From Cupriavidus necator (lineage in GTDB: Bacteria; Pseudomonadota; Gammaproteobacteria; Burkholderiales; Burkholderiaceae): DNA of 64,000 bases. The translations under genes were made by a program, and so were the position numbers. Under the pieces are notes generated by a model that ran no database searches, was not told where the DNA came from, and saw only the letters and a program-made list of their open reading frames with translations. Below are positions 33,104-42,297 of the stretch, in pieces (positions within the stretch are counted from its first letter, which is position 1; each line of letters opens with the position of its first letter). Where the stretch lies: NCBI GenBank assembly GCA_022041995.1, contig CP074390.1, forward strand, positions 992,001-1,056,000, given 5' to 3'.

Positions 33104-35392
33104 TCAGCGTGCCGCCGGCCTCATGCGTGCCGTCGCCGTGTCCGCCGCCAGCGGCGTTCGGTTGGCCAGCCCCAGCACCACCTGCAGGGCAAATGACACC
33201 GCGCCGACGATAAAGACCACGTCGCCGAAGGTGCGCACCCAGCGCAGCGTCTGCAGGATGGGCTGCTGCATGAAGGCCTCGCTGCGCGCATACCAGGTGC
33301 CATGCTCGACGCTGGCCAGGAACTGCATGATGCCAATCGGCAGCAGGCTGGTGCCGATCATCAGCACCAGGCCGATGTTCAGGCCCCAGAAGGCGGTCTT
33401 CATCAGCGCGGGGCTGAGCCGGTAGGCCGGGCGCACGTAGCGCAGCACCAGCAGCGTGAAGCCCAGCGCCAGGAACCCGTACACCCCGAACAGCGCGGCG
33501 TGGGCGTGGACCGGCGTGGTGTTCTGGCCCTGGATGTAGTACAGCGCGATCGGCGGGTTGATCATAAAGCCGAACACCCCGGCGCCCAGCATGTTCCAGA
33601 ACGCCACCGCGACAAAGCACATCAGCGGCCACTTCAGGTCGGCCATCCACGGCGCGCGCCGCTTCAGGCTCCAGTTCTCCCAGGCTTCATGGCCCAGCAC
33701 GATCAGCGGCACCACTTCCAGCGCGCTGAAGGCGGCGCCCACCGCCATCACCGGCGTGGTGGTGCCGGCGAAGTAGAGGTGGTGGAAGGTGCCGGGAATG
33801 CCGCCGAGCATGAACAGCGATGCCGAGGCCAGGCTGGCGGCCGTTGCCATCGGGCGCGAGACCAGGCCCAGCGTGGAGAAAATGAAGGCCAGCGCCGTGG
33901 TGGCAAAGACTTCAAAGAAGCCCTCCACCCACAGGTGCACCACCCACCAGCGCCAGTACTCCATCACCGTCAGGCTGGTGCGTTCGCCGTAGGCCAGGCC
34001 CGCGCCGTAGAACAGGCCGATTGCCACCACCGACGAGGTCAGCAGCGCCAGCAGGTTGCGGTCGGTGCCGCGCGCGCGCAGCGCCGGCAGGATGCCGCGC
34101 ATCATCAGCACCAGCCAGATCAGGATGCCGGCGAACTTGCCGATCTGCCACAGGCGGCCCAGGTCGACATACTCATAGCCCTGGTGGCCCAGCCAGAAGT
34201 TCAGGTGCGCGGGCAGCTTCTGCGCGATCGCCAGGTAGTTGCCGGTGAACGATCCCACCACCACGACCACCAGTGCCCAGAACAGGACGTCGACGCCCAG
34301 GCGCTGGTACCTGGGGTCCTTGCCGCCGTTGATCAGCGGCGCCAGGAACAGGCCCGCGGCCAGGAAGCCGGTGGCGATCCAGAACAGCGCGCTCTGGATA
34401 TGCCAGGTGCGCACCAGTGTGTACGGGAACCACTGCGAGACATCGATGCCGTAGAACTTCTGGCCTTCGACGGTGTAGTGCGCGGTAAAGCCGCCCAGGA
34501 ACACCTGGAACACAAACAGTGCCACCACCAGGAACAGGTACTTGCCAAGCGCGCGCTGCGACGGCGTCAGCGCCACGGCCAGCAGCGGGTCGCGTGCCGG
34601 CGCCTGCGGCGGCGCGTCTTCCTTGCCGCGCAGGAAGGCCCATGCCCATACCAGGAAGCCGACCCCGGCCAGCAGCACCACCACGCTGATCACCGACCAC
34701 ACCACGTTCTCGCTGGTGGGCTGGTTGCCGACCAGCGGCTCGTGGGGCCAGTTGTTGGTGTAGGTAGCCTCATGCCCCGGGCGCGCGGTCGATGCGGCCC
34801 ACGCGGTCCAGAAGAAGAAGTGCGTGAGTTGTTCGCGGCGCTCGGCGCTGGGCAGCGTGTTCTCCTTCATCGCGTAGTGCTCGCGCGTGGTGTGCAGCAC
34901 CGGCGCGTCGGAGAAGAGCTTGTCGTAGTAGGCGGCGGTGCCGGCAATGGCCTGCGCGCGGCGCGTTGACACGGTCAGCACGTTGGTGGCCGGATCGGTG
35001 GCATTGCCGCGGTACTCGGTGCGCAACTGCTCGCGCAGCGCGGCCCGCGCCGGCGCGTCGAGTTGCGCATAGGGCCGGCCGTAGGCGTCCTGCGCGGCCA
35101 GCTCCAGCCACGCGGTCAGTTCGCGGTGCAGCCAGTCGGCGGTCCAGTCCGGCGCCTGGTAGGCGCCGTGGCCCCAGATGGAGCCCAGCTGCATGCCGCC
35201 CACGGACTGCCAGGCGGTCTGGCCGTCCAGGATCTCGTCACCGGTGAAGAGCGTGCGGCCCTCGGCCGTGACGACCTTGGCCGGCATTGGCGGGGCCTGC
35301 CGGTACACCTCGACGCCGTAGTAGCCGAGCAGGGAGAACGTGACCGCCAGCACGGCGATCAGCAGGAACCAGAGTTTGCGGTAGGAACCCAT
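33104..35392 (-). CDS. norB: Quinol-dependent nitric oxide reductase
   Basis: A 762-residue qNOR that reduces NO to N2O with electrons from quinol. The N terminus (residues 1-230) is the extended periplasmic domain that replaces NorC, with HGAYQAPDWTADWLHRE. The heme-copper oxidase-like core has about 12 further membrane segments with metal-ligand histidines in WHIQSALFW, HLWVEGFFEVFATT, GTFHHLYFAG and HAHAALFGVYGF. ATG at 35392 is chosen; there is no strong ribosome site. It follows norA by 34 bases, an order known from Ralstonia eutropha, and ends at a clear terminator. Confidence 0.95.
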   Translation of the reverse strand: MGSYRKLWFLLIAVLAVTFSLLGYYGVEVYRQAPPMPAKVVTAEGRTLFTGDEILDGQTAWQSVGGMQLGSIWGHGAYQAPDWTADWLHRELTAWLELAAQDAYGRPYAQLDAPARAALREQLRTEYRGNATDPATNVLTVSTRRAQAIAGTAAYYDKLFSDAPVLHTTREHYAMKENTLPSAERREQLTHFFFWTAWAASTARPGHEATYTNNWPHEPLVGNQPTSENVVWSVISVVVLLAGVGFLVWAWAFLRGKEDAPPQAPARDPLLAVALTPSQRALGKYLFLVVALFVFQVFLGGFTAHYTVEGQKFYGIDVSQWFPYTLVRTWHIQSALFWIATGFLAAGLFLAPLINGGKDPRYQRLGVDVLFWALVVVVVGSFTGNYLAIAQKLPAHLNFWLGHQGYEYVDLGRLWQIGKFAGILIWLVLMMRGILPALRARGTDRNLLALLTSSVVAIGLFYGAGLAYGERTSLTVMEYWRWWVVHLWVEGFFEVFATTALAFIFSTLGLVSRPMATAASLASASLFMLGGIPGTFHHLYFAGTTTPVMAVGAAFSALEVVPLIVLGHEAWENWSLKRRAPWMADLKWPLMCFVAVAFWNMLGAGVFGFMINPPIALYYIQGQNTTPVHAHAALFGVYGFLALGFTLLVLRYVRPAYRLSPALMKTAFWGLNIGLVLMIGTSLLPIGIMQFLASVEHGTWYARSEAFMQQPILQTLRWVRTFGDVVFIVGAVSFALQVVLGLANRTPLAADTATARMRPAAR

Positions 35393-35426
35393 GATGCGAA
35401 GTCGTTGGTTATGGTGGCGGGCTGGC

Positions 35427-36146
35427 TCAGGCGTGCGTCGAGCAACCGCAGCCGGTGGCTTGCGCGGCGGCGGCGGGCGCCGTGGCAATCTCGAACAGCA
35501 CGTTGTTTTCCAGGTGGATGTGTTCCATCAGGTCTTCGCGCAGCGTGCGCAGGCCCAGGTAGAGCGCGCGCCAGGTATTGCAGGCCGCGCGCGGCAAGGT
35601 GATGTCGTTGGTCAGCGCCGCCAGCCGCTGCAACGCCACGCCGTGGTCGTCATGCTCGGCCCGCATCACCGTGATCGGCCGGCCCGCTGCGGCATGCAGG
35701 CCGCGCGACAACATCGGGAACAGCACCTGCTCTTCCTTCTGCATATGCGATTCCAGCTCGCCCAGCATCTCGCTCAGGTGGTCGGCCAGGCCAAGCGGGC
35801 AATCGGGCCGGTCACCGTGCACCTGCTCGACGCGCCGCGCCAGGCGGATCAGCTCGGGCAACTGCTCGCGATGGCGCGCATGAAAGCGCGTGAGAATATG
35901 GTCGATCAGCTCGGCCGGCGCCGCCGTGTTCCAGTCTTGCGCCGACGGCCCGGCTTCGTCCTGCAGCGCGCGCAGCCGTCCCTCGATGGAACCCATGGCA
36001 GCCGCATCGAGACCCAACTGGCGCGCGGCGTCGCCAAGGGTCTGCTTGCCGCCGCAGCAGAAATCCAGCCCGTAGTCATGGAAGACGCGGGTGGCACCGG
36101 GAATCAGGCGGGCCAGCTGGCCGAGCGAATGGTCCTGCAAAGTCAT
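35427..36146 (-). CDS. norA: NorA, RIC/YtfE-family di-iron protein
   Basis: A 239-residue protein of the ScdA/YtfE family. An N-terminal DUF542-type domain has the motif DFCCGG with paired cysteines (about residues 29-30), followed by a hemerythrin-like helical bundle with His ligands in FHARHREQL, SHMQKEEQVLFP, AEHDDHG and HIHLENNVLFE. In R. eutropha NorA binds NO and lowers free cytoplasmic NO, tuning NorR. It is the first gene of the norA-norB operon, with a sigma-54 promoter upstream. Confidence 0.94.
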   Translation of the reverse strand: MTLQDHSLGQLARLIPGATRVFHDYGLDFCCGGKQTLGDAARQLGLDAAAMGSIEGRLRALQDEAGPSAQDWNTAAPAELIDHILTRFHARHREQLPELIRLARRVEQVHGDRPDCPLGLADHLSEMLGELESHMQKEEQVLFPMLSRGLHAAAGRPITVMRAEHDDHGVALQRLAALTNDITLPRAACNTWRALYLGLRTLREDLMEHIHLENNVLFEIATAPAAAAQATGCGCSTHA

Positions 36147-36184
36147 GATGATTTCTCCGTGTGGAAGTTATGCATGCATGACTT

Positions 36185-36203
36185 ACGCGAGGAGCGTGCC
36201 TGA
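36185..36203 (-). promoter_or_regulatory. Sigma-54 promoter of norA-norB
   Basis: On the minus strand the sequence reads CAGGCACGCTCCTCGCG, with GG (plus 36199-36200) and GC (plus 36187-36188) ten bases apart, as in -24/-12 promoters (consensus TGGCAC-N5-TTGC). Transcription should start near 36176, about 30 bases before norA. The upstream NorR sites fit a sigma-54 activator. Confidence 0.8.
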
Positions 36204-36240
36204 AAAAAACCTATCCGGATCAATGACTTGAAACTTCAGC

Positions 36241-36297
36241 GGTGATTAATACCCTATACTTGTCGCGGTACTTATTACCCTAACGGTATTTTTCACC
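36241..36297. promoter_or_regulatory. Three NorR binding sites (GGT-N7-ACC)
   Basis: GGTGATTAATACC at 36241-36253, GGTACTTATTACC at 36267-36279 and GGTATTTTTCACC at 36285-36297. All have the GGT-N7-ACC core known for NorR enhancer sites; R. eutropha norAB also has three. They lie upstream of the norA promoter and directly in front of the norR start, so NorR may also control its own gene. Confidence 0.88.
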
Positions 36298-37862
36298 ATG
36301 CTACCGAGCGCTATGTATCCCGAGTTGCTGGCCGACCTTGTCACCGACCTGCCGCATGCGGTGCGCCTGCAGCGGCTGGTCAGCGCGCTGCGCACACATT
36401 TCCGCTGTGGCGCGGTGGCGCTGCTGCGGCTGGAGGAAGACCACCTGCGCCCCGTGGCCGTCGATGGCCTGGTGCGCGATGCGCTGGGCCGGCGCTTTGC
36501 GGTCGGCCTGCATCCACGCCTGGCCGCCATCCTGGCGCGGCGCGGGGTGACCTGCTTTCACCACGACAGCATGCTGCCCGACCCGTACGACGGCCTGATC
36601 GACGAGCACGTCGGCGAGCCGCTGCCGGTGCACGACTGCATGGGCACCAGCCTGGCCGTGGACGGGCAGCCCTGGGGCGCGCTCACGCTGGACGCGCTCG
36701 CGATCGGCACCTTCGATGCCGCGGCCCAGGCCGAGCTGCAGCGGCTGACGGTGATCGTGGAAGCGGCCATCCGCACCACCCGGCTGGAAGGCGAGATCCG
36801 CGCGCTGCAGCTGGCGCGCGGCACGCCCGACGCCGACGAAGGCACGGCCCAGCATGGCGACATCAGCGGCGAGATCATCGGCCAGAGCGAGGCCATCGCC
36901 AACCTGCTGCATGAGCTGGAAGTGGTGGCCGATACCGAGCTGCCGGTGCTGCTGCTGGGCGAGACCGGCGTGGGCAAGGAACTGTTCGCGCACCGCCTGC
37001 ACCGCCAGTCGCGCCGGCGCGCGCAGCCGCTGGTGCATGTCAACTGCGCGGCGCTGCCGGAGTCGCTGGCTGAAAGCGAGCTGTTCGGCCACGCGCGCGG
37101 CGCCTTCTCGGGCGCGACCGGCGAGCGCCCGGGCGCTTCGAGGCCGCCGACGGCGGCACGCTGTTCCTCGATGAAGTGGGCGAACTGCCGCTGGCCATCC
37201 AGGCCAAGTTGCTGCGCACGCTGCAGAACGGCGAGATCCAGCGGCTGGGCTCGGACCGCCCGCGCCGCGTCAACGTGCGCGTGATTGCCGCCACCAACCG
37301 CAACCTGCGCGAGCATGTGCGCGACGGCTCGTTCCGCGCCGACCTGTACCACCGCCTGTCGGTCTACCCGATCCCGATCCCGCCGCTGCGCGAGCGCGGC
37401 AACGACGTGCTGCTGCTGGCCGGGCGCTTCCTGGAGCTGAACCGCGCGCGCCTGGGGCTGCGCAGCCTGCGGCTGTCAGGCGGTGCGCAGGATGCGCTGC
37501 GCAGCTACCGCTGGCCCGGCAACGTGCGCGAGCTGGAACACGTGATCAGCCGCGCGGCGCTGCGTGCCGTCAGCCGCGGCGCGGGCCGCAACGACATTGT
37601 GACGCTGGAGCCGGAACTGCTCGATCTCGACGGACTGGAAGCGCCCGCCGCACGCCATGCCGGCGCCAGCCTGGCCAGCGCGTTCGCCGCCCCGGCGCTT
37701 GCCGCAGGCATCACCCTGCGCGACGCGATGGCGCAAACCCAGCGGGCCTGCATCGAACAGGCGCTGCAAGACCAGGGTGGCAACTGGGCCCAGGCGGCAC
37801 GCCAGCTCGGCATCGATGCCAGCAACCTGCACAAGCTGGCCAAGCGGCTGGGATGCAAGTGA
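36298..37862 (+). pseudogene. norR: NorR, NO-responsive sigma-54 activator, broken by a one-base frameshift
   Basis: NorR has a GAF domain that binds NO by a non-heme iron (residues about 20-180), an AAA+ domain (Walker A GETGVGKE, near residue 220) and a C-terminal Fis-type helix (GGNWAQAARQLGIDASNLHKLAKRLG). The frame breaks after GAFSGATGERPG near 37131-37134 and continues one base behind as EAADGGTLFLDE. Adding one G to the GGG at 37131-37133 (CCG GGG CGC TTC) restores RPGRFEAADGG and a protein of about 521 residues. The loop that contacts sigma-54 reads GAFSGA instead of GAFTGA. A homopolymer undercall is the simplest cause. Confidence 0.88.
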
Positions 37863-37969
37863 GTCACTCCGCCGTGCGCGGATTCGGACATGGCGAGGGC
37901 CGCGGTTAGCGCATAAGCTAATCTGCGTGCCGTCCGCATGGCGGCGCGGACCCACAGGAGATCTCCGTG

Positions 37970-38398
37970 ATGATGACCACAACGCAAGCCTTCTGGCCGC
38001 TCAGCCTCTGGCCGTTTCCGACCTTTTTTTCCGGCGTGCACCAGTTTGAAGCCATACAGGCCGACCTGGCGGACAACTGGCGCCGCATGACCGAGCTCAA
38101 CCTGGAATTCACCCGCACCATGTATGAAGAGCTGCAGTTCGATGCCATGGGCACCCTCGTCGCGCAGGAGCCTGAGGCCTTGTACGCGCGCGAGATCGCC
38201 AGCGAACTGCCGCTGATCGGCGGCCCGCTGCACTATGCGTCGGCCATGCTGGAGCTGTACGCCCGGGCCCAGCAGAGGTGGATCGATGGCTGGGGCCACC
38301 TGCTGACGCGGGGCCTGATGCCTGACTGGCAAGGCATGCAAAGAGACGTCACCGATATCCCCTTCTGGCTGGTCCGCGAAACACCGCGGCCAGCATGA
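37970..38398 (+). CDS. Hypothetical protein of 142 residues, phasin-like in character
   Basis: I do not recognise this protein with confidence. It starts with a hydrophobic stretch (AFWPLSLWPFPTFFSGVHQF) and continues as amphipathic helices (IQADLADNWRRMTELNLEFT and YEELQFDAMGTLV). The pattern resembles phasin-type or granule-associated helical proteins, but no signature is present. GGAG (37957-37960) lies nine bases before the ATG at 37970. It stands alone after norR. Confidence 0.6.
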   Translation: MMTTTQAFWPLSLWPFPTFFSGVHQFEAIQADLADNWRRMTELNLEFTRTMYEELQFDAMGTLVAQEPEALYAREIASELPLIGGPLHYASAMLELYARAQQRWIDGWGHLLTRGLMPDWQGMQRDVTDIPFWLVRETPRPA

Positions 38399-38686
38399 CC
38401 TGACGCCGCGCGGCGCCCCCCTCGCACCGTCGCGCTGGCCGAGGTCCTGCCGGGCTATATGTCATGCATGGCGGCGATCGTGGCGGTACCTGGTGGCAAT
38501 CAGGCCGGCGCGCCCGGTATCATGCGTGCTGATGAAAGAACGAAGCCCATATGCCGGCGTCCCGGCCAGTCACCGAACCGGAACGGCCGGCCACAGAGCG
38601 GCGCATGATGCGGACGGCAACGTGCCCGCAGCCCCACCCCCGGCACCAACACATAGGTCATAGATCCCCGGACGCGCCCCGCATCC

Positions 38687-40252
38687 ATGCCTTCTTACCC
38701 CTTGGTTCTCCTGCTCACCATCGCTGTCATCTGCAGCATCGGCATGGCCATTGCCACCTGGCCACGGCGCGACGACCCCACCGTCCAGGCATTCCTGCTG
38801 CTGGCCGCGGGCGTAGTGATCTGGAGTGGCGGCCGCCTGCTCGAGATCAGCTCGACCGACCTGGCGGGACGCATCCTGTGGGCCAAGGTGCAGTATCTGG
38901 GGATCGTGGCCGTGCCGATCGGCTGGCTGGTGGCGATGGTCCACTTGAGCCGCCCGCGCTATGTGGTGCCATGGTCCCGGCTGTGGCTGCCGGTGCTGGC
39001 GGCGGTGGTGCTGGTCTTCACCAATGAACGCCACCACCTGATCTGGCAGCGCATCACGCTGATGCCGCCCGGCGTCGCGCCCGGCGCGGTGTTCGAGCAT
39101 GGCCCGGGCTATATCGTGGCGGCCACGTGGACCTACGGTTTGCTCGCGCTGAGCATGTACTTCCTGGTCACCGCGGAAGTGCCCAGCCACGCCCTGTCGC
39201 GCCGCGGCCGCGCCATCCTGGCCGCTGGCCTGGCCTTGCCGCTGCTGGCGCATATCGCCTACCTGAAGCGCTGGACCGGCCCGTTCGGCGGCGACCTGAC
39301 GCCGGCGACGTTTTCGCTGATGACCGTGCTGGTGTGGTTCTGCGCGCTGCGCACTCACCTGGACGATATCGGCCACTACGCGCGCCTGCGGGTCTTCGAT
39401 GCGCTCAGCGAGGGCTGCGTGATCGTCGATGGCCACCGCAGGATCGTCGAATTCAACCCGGCCGCCGCGCACCTGTGGCCGGCCCTGGAACGCGGCGACG
39501 CCGTGCCGGCCGGCTGGGCGATCGCGCTGCAGCCCGCGCCAGCTGGCAAGGCAGGCGCCGCGGCCACGCCGTTCGTGCCGCCCGGCGCACCCTTCGAGCT
39601 CACCGTGGAGCCCGTCGCACGCCTGGACGGCAGGCAGATCGGCAGCCTGCTGTTCCTGCGCGATATCAGCCGCTTCCAATCGCGCGAGCTGGCCCTGAGC
39701 GCGCGGCTAGGCCAGACCCAAGAGCAGTTGTGGCAGGTGCAGGCCGACCTGGACATCGACGCCCTGACCGGCATCCGCAACCGCCGCTACTTCCAGCGCG
39801 AGTCGATCGCGGCCGTGACCCGGGCGTGCGAGCGCAACCAGGCGCTGGGCCTGCTGATCCTGGATGTGGACCAGTTCAAGCAATACAACGACCTGCATGG
39901 CCACGTGGCCGGCGACGACTGCCTGCGGCAGATTGCCGGCGCCCTGACCCGCACCCTGTCCGGCGAGCAGTTCTGCGCCCGGCTGGGCGGCGAGGAATTC
40001 GCGGCGGTGTTGCCCGGCGCCACGCGGGACGAGACTCGTGACGTGGCGCGCCGCATGGTGGCCGTTGTGCGCGATCTCGGCATCGCGCACAACGGCACGC
40101 CGGTGCAGCCGGTGGTCACGATCAGCGTGGGCGCGGTCTGCGCCGTGCCGGAAGCACCGCGGCTGGAGCCGCTGCTGCACCGTGCCGACAGCGCGATGTA
40201 CCGGGCCAAGCGCGCGGGACGCAACCGCTTCATGCTGGACGGCGACGCCTGA
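38687..40252 (+). CDS. 7TM sensor diguanylate cyclase
   Basis: A 521-residue membrane protein. Residues about 1-225 hold seven membrane segments of the kind found before histidine kinases (HisKA_7TM-type: LLLTIAVICSIGMAIATWP and so on), followed by a PAS-like segment (FDALSEGCVIVDGHRRIVEFNPAA), a short coiled coil and a GGDEF domain with the active motif LGGEEF and DALTGIRNRRYF. The motif is intact, so c-di-GMP synthesis is expected; no RxxD inhibitory site is seen before GGEEF. Its stop is six bases from the convergent ubiT end. Confidence 0.9.
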   Translation: MPSYPLVLLLTIAVICSIGMAIATWPRRDDPTVQAFLLLAAGVVIWSGGRLLEISSTDLAGRILWAKVQYLGIVAVPIGWLVAMVHLSRPRYVVPWSRLWLPVLAAVVLVFTNERHHLIWQRITLMPPGVAPGAVFEHGPGYIVAATWTYGLLALSMYFLVTAEVPSHALSRRGRAILAAGLALPLLAHIAYLKRWTGPFGGDLTPATFSLMTVLVWFCALRTHLDDIGHYARLRVFDALSEGCVIVDGHRRIVEFNPAAAHLWPALERGDAVPAGWAIALQPAPAGKAGAAATPFVPPGAPFELTVEPVARLDGRQIGSLLFLRDISRFQSRELALSARLGQTQEQLWQVQADLDIDALTGIRNRRYFQRESIAAVTRACERNQALGLLILDVDQFKQYNDLHGHVAGDDCLRQIAGALTRTLSGEQFCARLGGEEFAAVLPGATRDETRDVARRMVAVVRDLGIAHNGTPVQPVVTISVGAVCAVPEAPRLEPLLHRADSAMYRAKRAGRNRFMLDGDA

Positions 40253-40258
40253 GCACGG

Positions 40259-40723
40259 CTACGGCGCCATGCCGGCCCGCCCCACGGTGGCCCCGTGCAA
40301 GGCCACCAGCCGCGCCGCGGCCTGGCTGACCCATGCGGGCCGCGGCGCGGCATCGAGCCAGTACTTGACCTCCAGCCCCAGCGCGGTATCGCCGCTGATC
40401 ACCAGCCGGCGCTGGAAGAACAGCGTGTCGGTATCGGCCTCGCCGCCAAGCAGCCGCAGGTAGTCGACCGCGCAGGCGCGCAGCGTCAGCTCAGGTTCGG
40501 CGTCCGACGCATCGGCACGAAAGCGCCCGCCTTCGCAACGGAACGGCACGGCCAGCCCAAGGTCCTGCACCGTCAGCAGGAAGGCATGCCCATCCAGGGC
40601 GGTCGGCGGCTCCAGCCATCCCGCCCGGCGCGCCAGTTCCAGCGCCGCCACCAGCGGCAGCGCCCGGGCACGGGCCGGCATGCGCCGGTGCGCGCCCGCG
40701 ATCAGCTTGTGCAGCGCGCTCAT
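40259..40723 (-). CDS. ubiT: UbiT, SCP2-domain lipid carrier for anaerobic ubiquinone synthesis
   Basis: A 154-residue protein with the SCP2-like core (LPLVAALELARRAGWLEPP, then ELTLRACAVDYLRLLGGEADTDTLFFQRRLVISGDTALGLEVK), matching YhbT/UbiT. UbiT holds ubiquinone intermediates in the oxygen-independent pathway together with UbiU and UbiV. Its ATG overlaps the ubiV stop by four bases (40720-40723), so translation is coupled. Function is inferred from family and gene order. Confidence 0.9.
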   Translation of the reverse strand: MSALHKLIAGAHRRMPARARALPLVAALELARRAGWLEPPTALDGHAFLLTVQDLGLAVPFRCEGGRFRADASDAEPELTLRACAVDYLRLLGGEADTDTLFFQRRLVISGDTALGLEVKYWLDAAPRPAWVSQAAARLVALHGATVGRAGMAP

Positions 40724-41694
40724 GCCCGGGCCTCCCAGGCAATGCCCGCGCTGCAGTGCCAGTAGCCGTTGCAAGGCTGGGCACCGGCCGGCGTGATGCC
40801 GCTGGCAGCGGGTGCCTGTTCACCTGCACGAATCGCCGCGAGCTGTTGCACCACCTGCAGCGTGCCGGATGAATGCGGGCTGACGCGCAGCATCCCCACC
40901 CCCATCCGCGCCATCGCCAACGCCTCTGCGCACAGGTCCAGGCAAGTGGCGCTCTGCGTCTGCACGCCGTTGAGCGTGAAGAAGGCCTGCCCCTCGCCGG
41001 TGGCGGCCACCAGGCCGTCGGGATAATCCATGCAGCGGAACTCGCAACTGTCCTTGCGCAGGCGATGGTGGCGCGCGGTAAAGCAGCGCGCCGAGAACGC
41101 CAGCGGCAGGCGGCCCCAGACAAAGGCTTCCAGGCGCATGCCCGTGGGACGCGCCGCTGCCAGCGCGGCCAGCGTGCCGCCATCCATCTCCACCGGCGCG
41201 ACGCAGCCAGTCGCGCCCAGCCCGGCCAGCCACGCCAGCGTATCGGCGTGGTAGACATTGAGGTGGGGGCCGCCGACAAAGGGCCTCCCTTGCAGACAGC
41301 GCACCGCGCCAAGGTCGTTGGCTTCGACCAGGTAGTCGTCCTGCGCGCAGGCGCGGCGCATCCAGGCGATATCGGTGTCGGACTCCACCAGCACCGGCGT
41401 TGACAGCACCACCTCCTTGCCGGCATCGCGCAGCATCTGCGCAAGCTCCAGCCATTGCGCATGGCGGACTTCATGGCGGCGCGTGCAGACGGTTTCGCCG
41501 AGGTAGACGCGGTCGACCGGCGCATCGGCGACCGACGCATAGAACTGCATCACGGCCTCGCGCGGCCAGTAGTACAGCAACGGGCCCAGGGCGATGCCGA
41601 AGTCGGGCAGCGCTGCGGCTTGCGGCATCGCGGCCGCGGCAATCTCTGGCATGGGAAGCTCCATCATGGCCGGTTCAAGGCAGATCGATGTCAT
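40720..41694 (-). CDS. ubiV: UbiV, oxygen-independent ubiquinone hydroxylase subunit
   Basis: A 324-residue U32-family protein. The C-X12-C-X3-C spacing in RCFTARHHRLRKDSCEFRC and an N-terminal cysteine in GETVCTRRHEV match the four ligands of the E. coli UbiV 4Fe-4S cluster. With UbiU it hydroxylates the ubiquinone ring without oxygen, using prephenate, so it is needed under denitrifying conditions. It starts five bases after the ubiU stop and overlaps ubiT by four bases. Family members are often about 300 residues; a later start (MMELPMPE, 41667) is possible. Confidence 0.9.
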   Translation of the reverse strand: MTSICLEPAMMELPMPEIAAAAMPQAAALPDFGIALGPLLYYWPREAVMQFYASVADAPVDRVYLGETVCTRRHEVRHAQWLELAQMLRDAGKEVVLSTPVLVESDTDIAWMRRACAQDDYLVEANDLGAVRCLQGRPFVGGPHLNVYHADTLAWLAGLGATGCVAPVEMDGGTLAALAAARPTGMRLEAFVWGRLPLAFSARCFTARHHRLRKDSCEFRCMDYPDGLVAATGEGQAFFTLNGVQTQSATCLDLCAEALAMARMGVGMLRVSPHSSGTLQVVQQLAAIRAGEQAPAASGITPAGAQPCNGYWHCSAGIAWEARA

Positions 41695-42297
41695 CGGTGT
41701 CACCGCCACGGCCGGTCGTAGGCGCCTTGCGTGACCTGGTCGCCTTCGGCATGGCGCCCCAGCGTGCTCTGCCACTCTTGCCGCGGCACGAAACGCGCCG
41801 GATCGGCGCAGGCCGCGTCGATCGCCGCGCGCAGCACGCCGACCACATCGCCCACATAGCGCGGGCTGCGTTGCCGGCCTTCAATCTTGATGGCAGCGAT
41901 GCCCATGTCGATCAGCGCCGGCAGCAGCGACAGCGCATTGAGGCTGGTCGGCTCTTCCAGCACGTAGCCGCGCTCGCCCTCCACCTCGAAGCGGCCCTTG
42001 CACAGCGTGGGATAGCCTGCCGGCTCGCCCGGCGCATAGCTGTCGATCAGGATGCCCGACAGCCGCGCCTGCATGGTCCCGTCCTGCTCGGTCCAGCGCA
42101 CCGCGTGCGCGGGCGAGCAGACGCCCTTGTTGTTGGGCGAGTCGCCGGTGGCGTAGGACGACAGCAGGCAGCGCCCTTCGGCCATCACGCACAGGCTGCC
42201 GAAGCCGAACACCTCCAGCTCCACGCTGGTCTGGCGCGCCAGCTTGCCGATCTGCGCCAGCGACAGCACGCGCGGCAGCACCACGCGGCGGATATTA

